From Nageia nagi (taxonomy: Eukaryota; Pinophyta): DNA of 64,000 nucleotides. Positions within the stretch are counted from its first letter, which is position 1, and the number at the start of each line of letters is the position of its first letter. The notes beneath the pieces are model-generated. The model was given only the letters and a program-made list of their open reading frames with translations. It was not told the DNA's origin and made no database searches. Both the position numbers and the translations under genes were made by a program. The stretch spans positions 29,884,001-29,948,000 of the forward strand of contig JBITNC010000001.1 of the NCBI GenBank assembly GCA_050084985.1, given 5' to 3'. Positions 34,557-46,429 of this stretch are shown here, one piece after another.

Positions 34557-34900
34557 ATGATCTAATGCCAACATCTTGTTCATAGTTGCATCGTTGGTTT
34601 ACTTTTAAGTGAGTGAACTCTCACTAGCCATGTCATTGGCCATCGATGATCATACATTTTATGTCTATGATCTAAATACATTATGCTTTAGATTGGTTCA
34701 AAGAAAAAACCATGTGGATACATAAGTTGTATCGTCCATTGGAGATGATCCAATATCAACATCTTGCTCATGGCTGCATCATTAGTTTACTCTTAAGTGA
34801 GTGAACTCTCACTAGTTGTGTAGTTGGCCATCTATGATCATACATTTTATATCTATGATCTGAAGACTTTAGATTGTCTCTTTTTTTTTCACACTGTTGG
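34557..34900 (-). repeat. Two tandem copies of the hairpin-bearing repeat in Gypsy-2
   Basis: The core gtgagtgaactctcac occurs at 34609 and 34797, a period of 188. This is the reverse complement of the Gypsy-1 block at 12581-12930, so the doubled repeat was present in the common ancestor of the two copies. Confidence 0.75.
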
Positions 34901-35243
34901 TGTCATGCTAATAGTCACCTACGCTACTGGCGGCATCAAATTCCTTGAATTTTGCAAAAATAAAATTATCTTTCCTTTTATCAATTAATATCTACTTATT
35001 CATCATACTTATATTTGAATATGATATTGCCCCCAAATTATGCTATTACAAGGAGGTAAGGGGTGCAAAATTGTCACATGCATGAATCATGCTGCAACCC
35101 AAATCTACCATGTCATCATTTGAGTAACAATCATGAATCGACAACACATGGAAGAGAACAGTGTTGTTTAGAGTTTTGAGAAATGTAGTGTAGAATGTAA
35201 ATTCTATAAGAGGAGATAATACTTATTATGCTCCTTTGTTTTG

Positions 35244-35244
<1 letters not shown>

Positions 35245-35277
<33 letters not shown>
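35245..35277. repeat. TA dinucleotide microsatellite
   Basis: About 16 uninterrupted TA units lying between the integrase stop and the tandem repeats of Gypsy-2. Confidence 0.9.
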
Positions 35278-35280
<3 letters not shown>

Positions 35281-35429
35281 ACACTATTTTTTTGTTGTTT
35301 TTATACCACAAGTAGCTTGTTTGCAAATCACACCACTAGCACCATGGAAAGTTTTAGATTTTATAAAAAAATAAAGGTTTACATGTTCTTGCTCATGGAT
35401 TCTATGTTTTATGGGGTACAAAGCTATCA

Positions 35430-36500
35430 CTTCTAAGCATAGAAACATTCAATATGGATAACATTGAATTTCTTTGGTTCTTTGCCATCCATGGATGATA
35501 GTCTATATGCACCTAATCCTATTGCATCAATCACAACATATGGGTCCAACCAATAGGGCTCAAACTTGCTTTTTGTTTCATCATTTGCTATTGTTTTATT
35601 AATGTTTTCTTTCAAAACTAGATCTCTTACCTTGAATTTTTTTTCTTTGATTTTCTTTCCAAATGCTCTTTTGATTTATGCATGATATACCTTTTGATGT
35701 TCAATGGCTTTGATTCTCTTCTCATCTAATGATTCTAGCTATTGCATCCTTTCTTTTCTTGCATCTTCATTGGATATGTCATGTTATAAGGAAATTCTAA
35801 GGGAGAGAATCTCCAACTTAAGTGGGATAATGGCTTCATCTCTATATACCAATGAAAATGGTGTTGTCCTAGTGGCTTTATGGATACTAGTTCTATAAGC
35901 CCATAATGTGTATGGTAATTGCTCATACCAATATTTCTTATATTTATCCCATGTTATGGAAAGTATGCTCTTGATTGTCTTCTTTATGGCTTCAACTTAA
36001 CAATTACCTTAAGGGTAATAGATGGAAGAAAAGGTTTGTGCAATATGAAACTTCTTGCAAAATGCCTTCATGTATTTACCTTTGAAATTTGGGCCATTGT
36101 CCATTATCAACCTTTTTGGTACACCAAAACTTGTGATGATGTTTTCAGTGAGGAATATAATTATTTTAGTTTGAGTGACTAATTTCATTGGGATAGCTTC
36201 CATCTACTTAGTGGTAAATTTTGTAGCTATTATGACAAATTTGTGTCCTTCTCTAGAGTGAGGATTAATCATACCAATCAAATCTATGCCCCAAGTAGCA
36301 AATGGCCATGGAGAAATAATAGAATGTAATTCTTAGGTAGATTGCTTCTCTAAATTTGCATGTTTTTGGTACTGCAAACAAGTTTTAACATGAGCCTTAC
36401 AATCCTCTTCCATAGTAAACCAATAGTAACCAATCCCCAAAATTCTGGTGTGTAGTGATTTTTCATGGAAATGACCACCACATAAACCATAATGAGCTTA
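35430..36500 (-). pseudogene. Gypsy-2 integrase remnant
   Basis: Read leftward: zinc finger GLCGGHFHEKSLHTRILGI and CKAHVKTCLQYQKHAN near 36350-36500; SPWPFATWGID near 36290 (first Asp); LIMDNGPNFKGKYMKAF at 36009-36203 (second Asp); and a C-terminal barrel FEPYWLDPYVVIDAIGLGAY at 35433-35615. Here the W of FATWGID is intact where Gypsy-1 has a stop. No chromodomain follows. Confidence 0.8.
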
Positions 36501-36659
36501 TTCTAATTTAGTAGCTATCTCATCTTGTGTTAATGATATCAATACTATACCATCAGATGATCTTGTATATAATACTTCTCTAATTATCACATATCTTATT
36601 ACAGTTCTTTTCAATCTCACTTTTTCATTTCTATCCAAATTGTCAGGAACTATTTGATT

Positions 36660-37240
36660 TCTCAAATAATTGTAGATATCAATGCACCAATTCTAAAAAT
36701 CATTCTCTTCTATGATAAGACAAGCTTGAATCTCATCCATATGATCTATATAATAAGGAGAGCTTAAGTTACAAATTGTAAGGATGGTCTCTTCATCTTT
36801 GATTTCAATTGGTACTAGTGTAGTTGCACTTGCCAATGCATTTGCATACCTATTATTAGTTCTAGGAATATTTTGAATAGTATATATATCAAATTGATCC
36901 AATAAATCAGTCACTACAATTTTAAAAGGTTTTAACTTTTCATCCTTAGTGTTAAAGAAATCTTATTCTTGATTGACAACAATCTAGGAATCCCCATATA
37001 TCTCTATATTCTTAATTTTCAAAATTATAGTAGCTTTCAATCCTAATATGAGTGCCTCATATTTAGCTATATTATTTGTACAATCAAAAGTAAGCTTGTA
37101 TGCCATGGGGATTACCTAATTTGTAGGAGATACCAAAATAATACCTACTTTTGCTTCATGAGAACATTTTGAACCATCAAAATACAGAATCCAGCTAGTT
37201 GGATGATCTTTTGTGAGATAAATGTACTCATCAAGATCAA
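36660..37240 (-). pseudogene. Gypsy-2 second (archaeal-type) RNase H remnant
   Basis: The minus strand has an FDGSKCSHEAKVG-type start near 37170, an ANIAKYEALILGLKA-type segment near 37050, then LLDQFDIYTIQNIPRTNNRY and ANALASATTLVP at 36693-36914, equivalent to the R-x-N-x-x-ADALA end of the domain. It matches Gypsy-1 10560-11190. Confidence 0.7.
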
Positions 37241-37429
37241 GATCTCATCAAAGTCACACCATTGGCATCCCTCTATCAAGTTTGAATGTTGCTACTAGTG
37301 TGGGTCACCTTGATATTCATTTGGAAATTCTTTATAAACAACTAACTCCTCATATTAAGGGAAATATGCTATCAAATCTATGATTGCTTGGCCTTTGATA
37401 TATTTTTATTTTACAACATTTATATCAAA

Positions 37430-37830
37430 TTATTGTAATAACATTAGCCACTTTGCAAGTCTACCTAATAGATGTTGCTTAACCACAAGATATTTCAAAT
37501 GGTTGACAAGACTAAAAACAAATGTAGTGCAATATAATAAATAATACCTTAATTTTTTAGTAGTGAAAATAATACCATAGCAAATTTTTTCCATAGGGAT
37601 GTATTTAGTCTCATAATAAATTAATGTTTTGCTAATATAATATATGGCTCTTTCCTTATTTTCTATATCTTTTTGATAAAGCATTGTTCCTAGTGCATAT
37701 AATGTGGCTGAGATGTATAAGTAAGCATGTTTTAAAAAATCCATAGGGACTAGGATGGGAGGATTAAGTAAATATTGTTTGATATCCTCAAATGCTTTTT
37801 AATAATTTTCATACCATACAAATCTAACAT
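37430..37830 (-). pseudogene. Gypsy-2 reverse transcriptase-linked RNase H remnant
   Basis: The open stretch at 37430-37744 reads LYALGTMLYQKDIENKERAI, then YYISKTLIYYETKYIPMEKI, CYGIIFTTKKLRYYLLYCTT and LGRLAKWLMLLQ. As in Gypsy-1 the TDHQ aspartate is replaced (SLVNHLK), so this loss predates both insertions. Confidence 0.8.
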
Positions 37831-37959
37831 CCTTTTTATCAAATGAATGAATGGATTACATTTATCTCCAAGTTATGAAATGAATCTTCTAACTGAATTT
37901 ATTTTACCTTGGAGGCTCCTTATTTATTTTAAATTTTTGGGTGGAGGCATACTAACAAT

Positions 37960-38560
37960 GGATTTAATTTTTTTAGGACCTACTTATATTTATCTATTAG
38001 AAACTATGAATCCTAATAATTTACCAAAAGTAACTCCAAATGCATATTTTGGAGGTTTAAGTCTTAATTTGTACCTTTGCAAAATGGTGAATACCTCTTC
38101 AAGCACTTGTAGATGATCTTTTCCTTTCTTGGATTTAACTAAAATATCATCAACATATAGCTCCATGATTTTGTGAATGTGCTCATGAAACATGGTGTGT
38201 AGATCATGCATTTTTAACTCCAAAAGGCATAATCATCCAACAAAAATTACCCTAAGGGGTAGTAAAAGCTATTTTATGTTGATTAGTAGGGTTAATCAAA
38301 ATTTGGTTATAGCCAAAAAATACATCCATGAATGATAATGTATCATGACCAGCTATACTATTGACAATCATATCAATATTTGGTAATGGAAAATCATCTT
38401 TCAGATAAGCATTATTAATATCATGAAAATTCATACATACCTATATTTTACTAGTTGGTTTGGAAATAGGGACAACATTAGCCATCCAATTAGAGTAGTC
38501 AATAGGCCTTATGAAACTAGCATTCAAATAATTTTCTCTCTTTCTTGATTAATAGGGCCT
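37960..38560 (-). pseudogene. Gypsy-2 reverse transcriptase remnant
   Basis: 38252-38434 reads FHDINNAYLKDDFPLPNIDM and FMDVFFGYNQILINPTNQHK, and 37990-38223 reads EHIHKIMELYVDDILVKSKK then YKLRLKPPKYAFGVTFGKLL. The YVDD box is intact. A frame change separates the halves. It is the better preserved counterpart of Gypsy-1 9140-9960. Confidence 0.82.
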
Positions 38561-38980
38561 TGGAAGGGTGCATCTTTCTAGGTTTTTATTTGATTGGCTT
38601 GACTCCCTCCTTCAATGGTAGATTGTGCATAATAAATGAGTGGTCTAATCCTTGGATATCATCATAAGACCAAGAAAAATTCTTAGAATGCTCAATAAAC
38701 TTATTTTTATACCTTTCTTATTATGGAAGAGGTAAGGCTACTCTAATTTGTAACAATCTCTCATCATCTGGAGTGCCAATATTGATGTGTATCAACTCCT
38801 CTTATGGAAATGTAAGATATTGTTTTGGTAATAAGGATGACTATTCTTCTATGCTTGGTACTTCATCCTCAGTTGCATCTAATGGATGAACCTATAATAC
38901 TTCATGAAAATTGATCTCTTGACCAAAATAATCATATTCATTAAGTATATAAGTTGGTTGACATTTCTCATTAGATTTGG

Positions 38981-39252
38981 TCAATTTTGATGTGCCCCCA
39001 AGTATTCAAGAAGATCATAATTACTACTAAAAAAATCAAACTTAAGAGGTATAGAATCATCAATCCATGTATCTACATCAATATCATCTAATAATTCTAT
39101 TAAATAACATTCTTTAATAATCTTAATTGGACCCCATATTTGTTTCACATGCCCATCAATACCCAAGCCTATTTTGGTCATTTGAGTCTTAGAAGTATCA
39201 GGGAAAGTAGGCGTTCCTTATTCATATTTATCTAACCCCCCTTTATATTTAT
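38981..39252 (-). pseudogene. Gypsy-2 G-patch-like segment
   Basis: At 39160-39252 the minus strand reads YKYKGGLDKYE, stop, GTPTFPDTSKTQMTKIGLGID, aligned with Gypsy-1 NWKGGGLGKYEQG...DGLGSD; the stop replaces the glutamine of Gypsy-1. The open part continues with an acidic linker (DDIDVDTWIDDSIPLKFDFF) that also exists in Gypsy-1 near 8700-8760. Confidence 0.55.
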
Positions 39253-39689
39253 AGGTTTGAACTATATAATTTGTTTGAGTTGTCAACTAAGGTAGGTAGG
39301 GTTAGTCATTATTTCCATCATTATCATGCCACTATAGACCTTCAAAAACTAACATCATGGGCCATACCAAGTATTTTATAGATGTAAATAGGTTTGTATC
39401 ATTTATTCTATAGGTTCCCATACCTATCTCTATGATTTGCACCTATGTTTCTTTATTTTCCTCTGGTGTAGGGCATTCCAAGGGCATTCCTCTGGTGTAC
39501 TTTACCTTGATCATACATTATATAAGTTCCCATACCTATCATAGATCAGCAACATTGCATAGTGCATATGGCTTAGGATCTCCCATGACTATATGTACTT
39601 CACCTTGGAATTCAAACTTCAATCTACCATGTAGTGTGGAAGGGATTGTATCCATATCATGAATCCAAAGTCTCCCCAAAAGCATGTTA

Positions 39690-40190
39690 TATTGTAATTT
39701 GGACTCTACAACCTAAACTTTTATTGCTATAGTCCTAACACCTATAGTAATAATGAGTGTAGCTATTCCTAAAGGTTTCTTTTATGAGCTATCATAAGCC
39801 CTAATCTTGAAAGTAGCTTCTTCTAATGGAGGAATGGCTAGACCTTTCTCTTGGAATTGAATCAATAAATAATTAGAACATACATTTACAATTGATCCAT
39901 TATCTACCATTATTTATTTAACTTCCCATCCATCAACCATAGATATGATATATAAAGCTAAACATTCATCTAACAATTCTTGATTGAGCTTCTCATATTT
40001 ATAAAAAGAAATAGTATCACATTCCTTAATGGTTTTAATATTTTCAAAAAACATAGCAGTGGAAATATTAGTAGGGATGGTTTCATTTTTAAACAATGCA
40101 TATAATATATCCCTATGAACTTGAGATGTAGAAATAAAATCATATAAACTAATTTTTACAGGTGTATTTTTCAATTGATCAATCATGCTA
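39690..40190 (-). pseudogene. Gypsy-2 aspartic protease remnant
   Basis: Near 39890-39915 the minus strand reads MVDNGSIVNVC, so the DTG triad is DNG. The upstream part 39914-40186 reads IDQLKNTPVKISLYDFIS and ALYIISMVDGWEVK, the same linker as in Gypsy-1. The second half, near 39700-39800, keeps an ATFKIRAYDSS-type segment. Confidence 0.7.
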
Positions 40191-40394
40191 TAAACTTTAG
40201 GATCATGTGGGATACGTACTTGTTAAGTTGTAATCAGAACTTAGAACATTATGTGGGTATCCTCTTATTAATTTAGCACAAACCTCCTTTTCCATTGAAA
40301 TGATATTGATTGTAGGTTCTTGGTTGGAAACTCTTTTATCAATTGTATATCTTCCTTTCTCCACAAACTCCAATATTGTTGTCTCTAATGTCTT

Positions 40395-41310
40395 GCAAAT
40401 AATTATAGCATGCCCTTTTCATTGATGGTAAGTACAATAGGAATCAAAGCATCCCATAAGAGTAATATCATCTTGAGAAGAGAACTCAAGGGGATTCAAA
40501 AGTCCTATTTTCATTAGATCCCTCAAAATAATACATGGTTGTACTAGAAATGTATATGAGTTGTCTTTTGTAGTTTGAGATCTTTGAATCTTTGGAGGGG
40601 AACTAGGTCTATCTGCCATATGTACCAATTTTTCATCTTTGCATATGTTTTTTTAGTGTCTCAAACAAAGGGATTAGGTGCATAATTAAGATCACCTAAA
40701 GCTAATAATTCCTTCTTTTTCTATAACAATTATTGAACTAATACTCCAAAACTAATATCTTTAGCACTAGGAGCATGCAAATTAAGAATAGGCATAATAG
40801 ATTCATGAAAAATAGCATAAATTTCATGTACATATAATTTACTTTGAATATATTTTCATACCTCTTTAAAGTGTGGAACATAATTCTCTAGGGTTTCATT
40901 ACATCCTTGTCTAATTGCACATAATTCAAATACATTGCTTTGCTCCTTGATGTTGTGCTTGTATTGGCCTATGAATGCTTTGACTAAGGTATTAAAGGAA
41001 TCAATCAAATTAATAGGAAGAGCATAAAACCATTGACTAGCATCCTCTTTCAAGCTCCTTTTGAATAATTTCTCCATCAATATCTCCTCTAAACTTAGCT
41101 TCAACACACACTCCTCCTGAAAGCTAATGAGATGTTGTTTAGGACCTTATTCACCACTAAATGTATCAAACTTGGAGGCCTTATTTTTGAGTGATAGGAG
41201 AAATTTTTGAATATCATCCATCAAGGGTGACATGAAAATGCCATCATATTCATCCATATTTTGTTGCTATGAGATGTTAGAAGGTGTATATTGAATAGTA
41301 GAACCAGATG
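40395..41310 (-). pseudogene. Gypsy-2 gag remnant
   Basis: The minus strand reads KASKFDTFSG, then at 40856-41107 LKEDASQWFYALPINLIDSF and FIGQYKHNIKEQSNVFELC, ending in NETLENYVPHFKEV; then a linker with MADRPSSPPKIQRSQTTKD; and the zinc knuckle YCTYHQ, stop, KGHA near 40395-40440. The stop at 40419-40421 is TGA, at the same codon as in Gypsy-1. Confidence 0.75.
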
Positions 41311-41510
41311 TTGAGCTTCCTGTATCGATCAATGTATTCAATGCTTTTTGCATCTCAAGCATATTTTTGTTCATATCTTGCATTAGGGAAAGGAATGCTA
41401 GATTCATTTCTACATAGCTATCAGCCTAGGAATAGGAATGCACGATGCTGGCAACATAAACTTATAAATAAAACTTGCAAAATCTTATCGATATGACAAG
41501 ATAAATTGAG

Positions 41511-41525
41511 CAGTTGGGTTCATCA
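41511..41525 (-). promoter_or_regulatory. Gypsy-2 primer binding site
   Basis: On the minus strand tgatgaacccaactg follows the 5' LTR end after three T residues, parallel to Gypsy-1 (tggtgaacccaattg). Confidence 0.6.
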
Positions 41526-41528
41526 AAA

Positions 41529-42178
41529 TGTAGACCCAAAATAATGCGATTAATTATTTATGGGGGTTAATTAATGCACTATTGGTCTACTTATTTCTTA
41601 TTATATCATATATATGAAATATGGTAATAATGAGTAAAATATATACACTTATTCTTAATTAGATCATATATTTATTTTGTTATGAGAAACATACATAAAA
41701 CATGAGTATACATTCATTAAATTAGACATTATTGGCATCCTATATTAGGTACACTATTAGTAGCTTAAGATAAGCAATATAATAGATACAATAAATAATT
41801 TAGCAATGAGAGAATGAAGGAATCATCAGATATCATACATAATATATAACTTATAAATAATTTTTGCACATAACATAGTGATGTATCATGTACTAGAATC
41901 TCTCTAGGATCCTTCTCATATTCATTTTCCTATTACCTCCTCTTCTGAAGATGATGTAGAGATACTTTTTAGGTCATCTTTGATGCCTTTATATATGAAA
42001 ACATATTTACATGAATTAGATCTTTTTGACCCCTTGTACATGTCACAAGGTTCCATTACATAAATTACATAGTTTTGATATAATTTTGGGTATTATTTAA
42101 CCCCTTTTTACATAATACATAATTGAAGATCTAAAATGAATTATTTAATAAATAATAATTCATTTTTAGGCATCTACA
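41529..42178 (-). repeat. Gypsy-2 5' LTR
   Basis: It begins tgtagacccaaaataatg and ends ttttaggcatctaca. It is the partner of 33880-34533. Confidence 0.92.
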
Positions 42179-42626
42179 AAGTGATTAACAACAATGATAA
42201 ATAATGAGTGGACTCAACAAAAAGAGGTTTAGAACCAAATTCTAGGTTAATGTGCAAGACATGCTCTAGGCTCGATCAGACTAGGAAGGATGTGATGTCT
42301 AATGTTTTCAAAACCTTATAGATGTTTTAAGAAAATACAACCAAATATGTGTAAACAATAGTTAAAATATCTAGGAGTTAACTCAATTTCATAAGCTTTG
42401 AAGTATGCTAATAATTTTTCCATAATATCCTCATATTATTTTAGAAGAGTTTGATTACATTCATATATACCCTTAATTTGATTAACTATGAGTAAGGAAT
42501 ACACATATATGTTTAGTCTCTCAATCTTGATTTCAATTGCAATTTTCAAGCCCAAGATGAGTGCCTTATATTCTATATTATTATTTATCCACTCAAAAGA
42601 TAACTTTAAAGAGACATGTATAGGTA
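42179..42626 (-). pseudogene. Gypsy-F fragment: C-terminal half of second RNase H
   Basis: At about 42400-42626 the minus strand reads IHVSLKLSFEWINNNIEYKA then LILGLKIAIEIKIERL and LLIVNQIKG, the Glu and Asp positions of the Tat-type second RNase H. The start of the domain is found at 58003-58110, on the other side of Copia-C, and the two rejoin in frame. The part 42179-42400 has no clear motif. Confidence 0.75.
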
Positions 42627-44059
42627 TGAAGTAATTTAATATTTTATATGTTGAATTCCATGCATTTTTGTTTTGATTCCCACCAATGGATACTCATCAT
42701 TCTTCACCTATTGACTTTAATTATACTACATGAATATTGTTGAGCATTGAATTCTAAAATATTTGATCCTTATACTAGATATATCAGATTTTGTACTCCA
42801 TGGATGCCCATACTTCTATCTAACTTTTTGGGTGCTTCTTTTATGTTTTTGTTAACTTCTCTAAGCGGATCTATTATCTTTAATTTCTCATGGAGTATTG
42901 AACACTCCACTTTTTCATTATATAAATATGGAATTTGTTTCCCATTCTATGGGATGCTTTTGATGTAATGTTATGCTGCTAATTTTTGGCTAGAATATAA
43001 AGCATTCATATTTGCTTTGTAATATGTTATGGGTATGTGGTGTGTTTTCTCTTTTTCAAAGCTTGTTTTCATGAGAAAACACTTGCATATCTTTATAAAA
43101 GAGTTATACCTCTATTCCAAGATTATATTTATTTATTTATGATCATTTTAGTTATAAGAGTATCTGTTAGATTTCCTTTTTTAGTAATAGTTTTAAAAAG
43201 TTTTGTGATTGTGTTAAACTACCTCATTTTGGATTAGTTTGCTTGTGAGAGCTAGAAATTTCATTCTAGATATAAATTTTTTATAATTCCTTCTTGGTTA
43301 GATAGCAAACATCAATACCTTTCTAACCATATATAACAATCCTTACATAATTAACATATCATACTCATAAATAATAAAATATAAACCTGCTCTTTTGTAG
43401 CCTTGCTTAGTGAGCTTTGGGAGTCTTTTATTTTGATATCACATTTGACACTTCCTTTGTCCTTAACATTTTCTCTAGACATTACCATTGGATAAATAAT
43501 TTCATGTTAATTATTTTTATTGGTCATATTTTTAGGTTTAATTAAGATCTAGCAAAGTTACAGTCCTCCAAAGTTGACCCTATAAACCACTCAATTTTGT
43601 TCTAAAATTTTTTAGTTTTCTCAAAAATCTTAACTTTCCCATAAATTTGAAGGAGTTTAGGTGCCCAAAACTTAGAAAAACCTTGAGAGAGTTAGTTTTT
43701 GACTTTTTTAGATTTCTAGAAAGTTCTACCCAACTAAAAACTCTTGAAAATATAACATTTTCATTGTGCACTTTTTTTTGGAGATTCAACAAAGTTGTTT
43801 TCCATCTGGAAACTTCAAATTCACTTTTTGAGAGATACATAAATCCAATTTATGCATGTGAGTAATTATTGTAAAGGAATTTTTATCCTATATCTAATTG
43901 TAAGGTTAAATTTACATTTTGATTAATTTTTATTTGTCTAAAACTTCCTTAAATTCTAAAGGCTCTATTTCTTCAATTTGCATCAGTGCTTAGTATACAA
44001 GAATATCATATCTTCATTTGGTTTCATAGCTTGGATCCTAGAGCCTCCAAAATATTTAT
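42627..44059 (+). repeat. Copia-C 5' LTR
   Basis: It begins tgaagtaatttaatatt. The TATA-like tataaata is at 42921-42928. The partner LTR extends to 57997, which places the end at ccaaaatatttat (44059), 43 bases beyond the ttca at 44016 where the Copia-D LTR would end. A mutated PBS-like tggtttcatagc lies inside at 44019-44030. Confidence 0.75.
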
Positions 44060-44060
44060 A

Positions 44061-44074
44061 TTTGTATTAGAATG
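44061..44074 (+). promoter_or_regulatory. Candidate primer binding site of Copia-C
   Basis: The sequence tttgtattagaatg follows the LTR end by one base and resembles tttggtatcagagc with one base missing and a few changes. If the LTR instead ends at 44016, the site would be tggtttcatagc at 44019-44030. Confidence 0.4.
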
Positions 44075-44093
44075 AAAAATTCTATTAGGTTAA

Positions 44094-44960
44094 ATGGATC
44101 TAACAAATAGAAATTCCTCATAGTTGTATATTCCTATATTCAATGGAGAGCATTATGAATACTGGAGCATTTAGATGAAAACCTTTCTCATCTCTCAAGA
44201 CTTGTTGAGTCTTCTTTCTTAGGGATATGTTGAATTTGATGCTACAACCTTTGTTGTACTTATAATAGATGAAAGAAAGGAGCACTTGGAGATCCAAATA
44301 AACATGCCAAAGCTTTTTTAACTATACAAAGAGGGATAAATGTTACCATCTTACCTAAGATTGTAGAATGCAAAATCTCCAATGTTGCATGGAACATTCT
44401 TGAGAGTGCCTATAAGGGATCAATCAAAGTCAGATTAGCCAAGATACAATTTGTGTGAAGCAATTTTGAATCTCTTCGAATGGGATATGATGAGACTATT
44501 AAACTCTTTATGAATAGAGTTCAAAATTTGGTTAATGCACTTCATTCACATGGTGAGAAACTTGATGATTCTTGAATTGTTGTTAAGGTGTTGAGAAGCA
44601 TTCCTTAGAATTTTTATCATTTACTATTGCTATTGAGGATTCCAATGACTTAACTCAACTCACTCTCTTAGAAATTCTTGGTAGCTTGAAGATGTATAAG
44701 CATAGAATCCAGGATAGAGATGAGAACCTAGACAAAGCATTTCAAGGAAAATCTAAATGAATGATCAGCCTTTTACTTCCTCTAATCTAGAATCTACTTC
44801 AAGAGGTCATGCTATAGGTCACAATGGTAGAGGTAATGGAAGAAGTAGTCATGGTAGAGGAAGAGGTTAATAAACCAATAAAAGCTAGAGCTCAACCCAC
44901 CAACATTGTGACTTTAATGGAAATGATGGTCATAGAGAGCATTATTGCTTTTGGAAGAAG
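44094..44960 (+). pseudogene. Copia-C gag remnant
   Basis: The ATG at 44094 is followed by MDLTNRNS and the segment FNGEHYEYWSI (DUF4219-like), then UBN2-type helices broken by stops. Near 44785-44870 there is a Gly/Arg-rich tail, and near 44905-44960 a zinc knuckle reading HCDFNGNDGHREHYC, where the second cysteine is lost. Confidence 0.65.
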
Positions 44961-45039
44961 GATTAGAAAGCTAACTACAATGAAGAGCATGATATTGGTA
45001 ATGTATTCTTGATCCACAACAAATTTGAAGTTATTGATG

Positions 45040-46330
45040 ATCATATTTAGTATCTGGATAGTGGGTGCTCAAATCATATGACCAATAACAAAAATTTATT
45101 TACTTAATTTAAAGAAAATGATTTCAATAAAGTTTAGTTTGGTGATGATAATCAAGTTGATATTGTCAAAAATTATTTTATTACTTTCAAATCCAAGTCT
45201 AACAAGATCATACATATGCATATTACTTTGTATATTCCTAGTTTAAAGCATAATGTTCTTAGTGTTAGTCAAATGTGCTTGAAAGACTATATGTTAGTCT
45301 TCCAAAAGAATACATGCACTATCATCAATGAGGCTAACCAACAAGTTATTATTAAAAATCCTCATGTTTAAGAATCACATGTATATGTTGAAGATATATC
45401 CAATGGTAATCAAATGCTTCAGATCTACAAATGATCCTACTTGGTTGTAGTACTAGAGATATGGCCACATCAACTTCAACTCACTCCATGGATTTCCTAA
45501 TCTTGTGAGAGGTATACCTACCTTCTCACTACCAATTGACACTTTGTGTGAGAGATTCATTTTAGGGAAACAACATAGAGAGGAATTTCCCTTCCACCCA
45601 CACCACACAAAAACCTTTAGAGTTGGTGCATGCTTATATTTATAGACCTATGTAGACTCCCACCTTAGCAAAATGTAGTATATGCTAATATTTACTATTT
45701 ATTATCATTGGATGAGTTGGTTGTATTTGTTGTATGTCAAGTTAGATGCTTTGGAAAATTTCATTAAGTTCAATGCACTTATGGAGAAACAACCTAGCTA
45801 CCACCTCAAGAATTTTTAAACAAACCATGGCGGTGAATTCATATAAAATGAGTTCAAAGAATTATATCAAAAAAATGGGATCAAGTAGCATTATACAACT
45901 ACCTACACTCCATAGCAAAATGGAGTGGATGAGAAGAAGAACTAGATAGTCACTAAGATGGCTTGAAGCATGCTCAAGGAGATGGACATGTACAACAAAT
46001 TATGTGGGGAATCTATGCACACTACTACATATATTTTGAATCATTAATAAATAATAATTATGCAACATTCAACACCTTATGAGACTTGGTTTGGAAATAA
46101 ACCCAATCTCTTGTACCTATAGATCTTTGGTTGTACCTATTACATGCATGTACCAAGGATAATAGAAAGAACTTGGATGAAAAATCCACAAATGTATATT
46201 TATGGGATACTCTAATGAGTCCAAAGTTTATTGATGCTATTATCCATTTTCTTAGAAGTTGCATATCAACCAAGATATGATCTATTATGAATGGGGAGCA
46301 TACAAGAATGATTTTGATAGTCTTAATATC
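45040..46330 (+). pseudogene. Copia-C protease and integrase remnants
   Basis: The protease segment YLDSGCSNHMT near 45050 keeps the DSG triad. Then comes IIHMHITLYIPSLKHNVLSV and, near 45460-45560, RYGHINFNSLHGFPNLVRG with TLCERFILGKQHREEF, the pre-integrase zinc finger. The integrase core follows with NGVDEKKN-like sequence near 45920, in broken frames. Confidence 0.7.
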
Positions 46331-46429
46331 ACTCTAATGATTGAAGACTTCAATACAAATGAGGTAACTAAGCCATTGTAACCTAACCAACCTTTATAGC
46401 CTCAACAACCCAACCACCCTATGGCTTCA

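Larger units (their letters stand above)
33880..42178 (-). mobile_element. Gypsy-2: Tat-type Ty3/Gypsy element, same family as Gypsy-1
   Basis: LTR pair at 33880-34533 and 41529-42178, starting tgtagaccc and ending in tctaca (mutated to acaca on the left). On the minus strand follow a PBS (41511-41525), gag, protease, G-patch-like motif, reverse transcriptase with intact YVDD, RNase H, second RNase H, integrase and the tandem hairpin repeats. Each part matches Gypsy-1. A clear 5-bp target duplication is not visible (acatg and aagtg). No PPT is seen next to the 3' LTR, where the tandem repeats abut it directly, so a deletion there is likely. Confidence 0.9.

Noticed and set aside
33875-42183. 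Possible target duplication of Gypsy-2 (acatg / aagtg)
   Set aside because: Only three of five bases agree; not convincing.
43580-43865. Overlapping open frames on both strands in the Copia-C 5' LTR
   Set aside because: They lie inside an LTR, show no domain, and the matching part of the other LTR copy near 57615-57836 does not keep the same frame.
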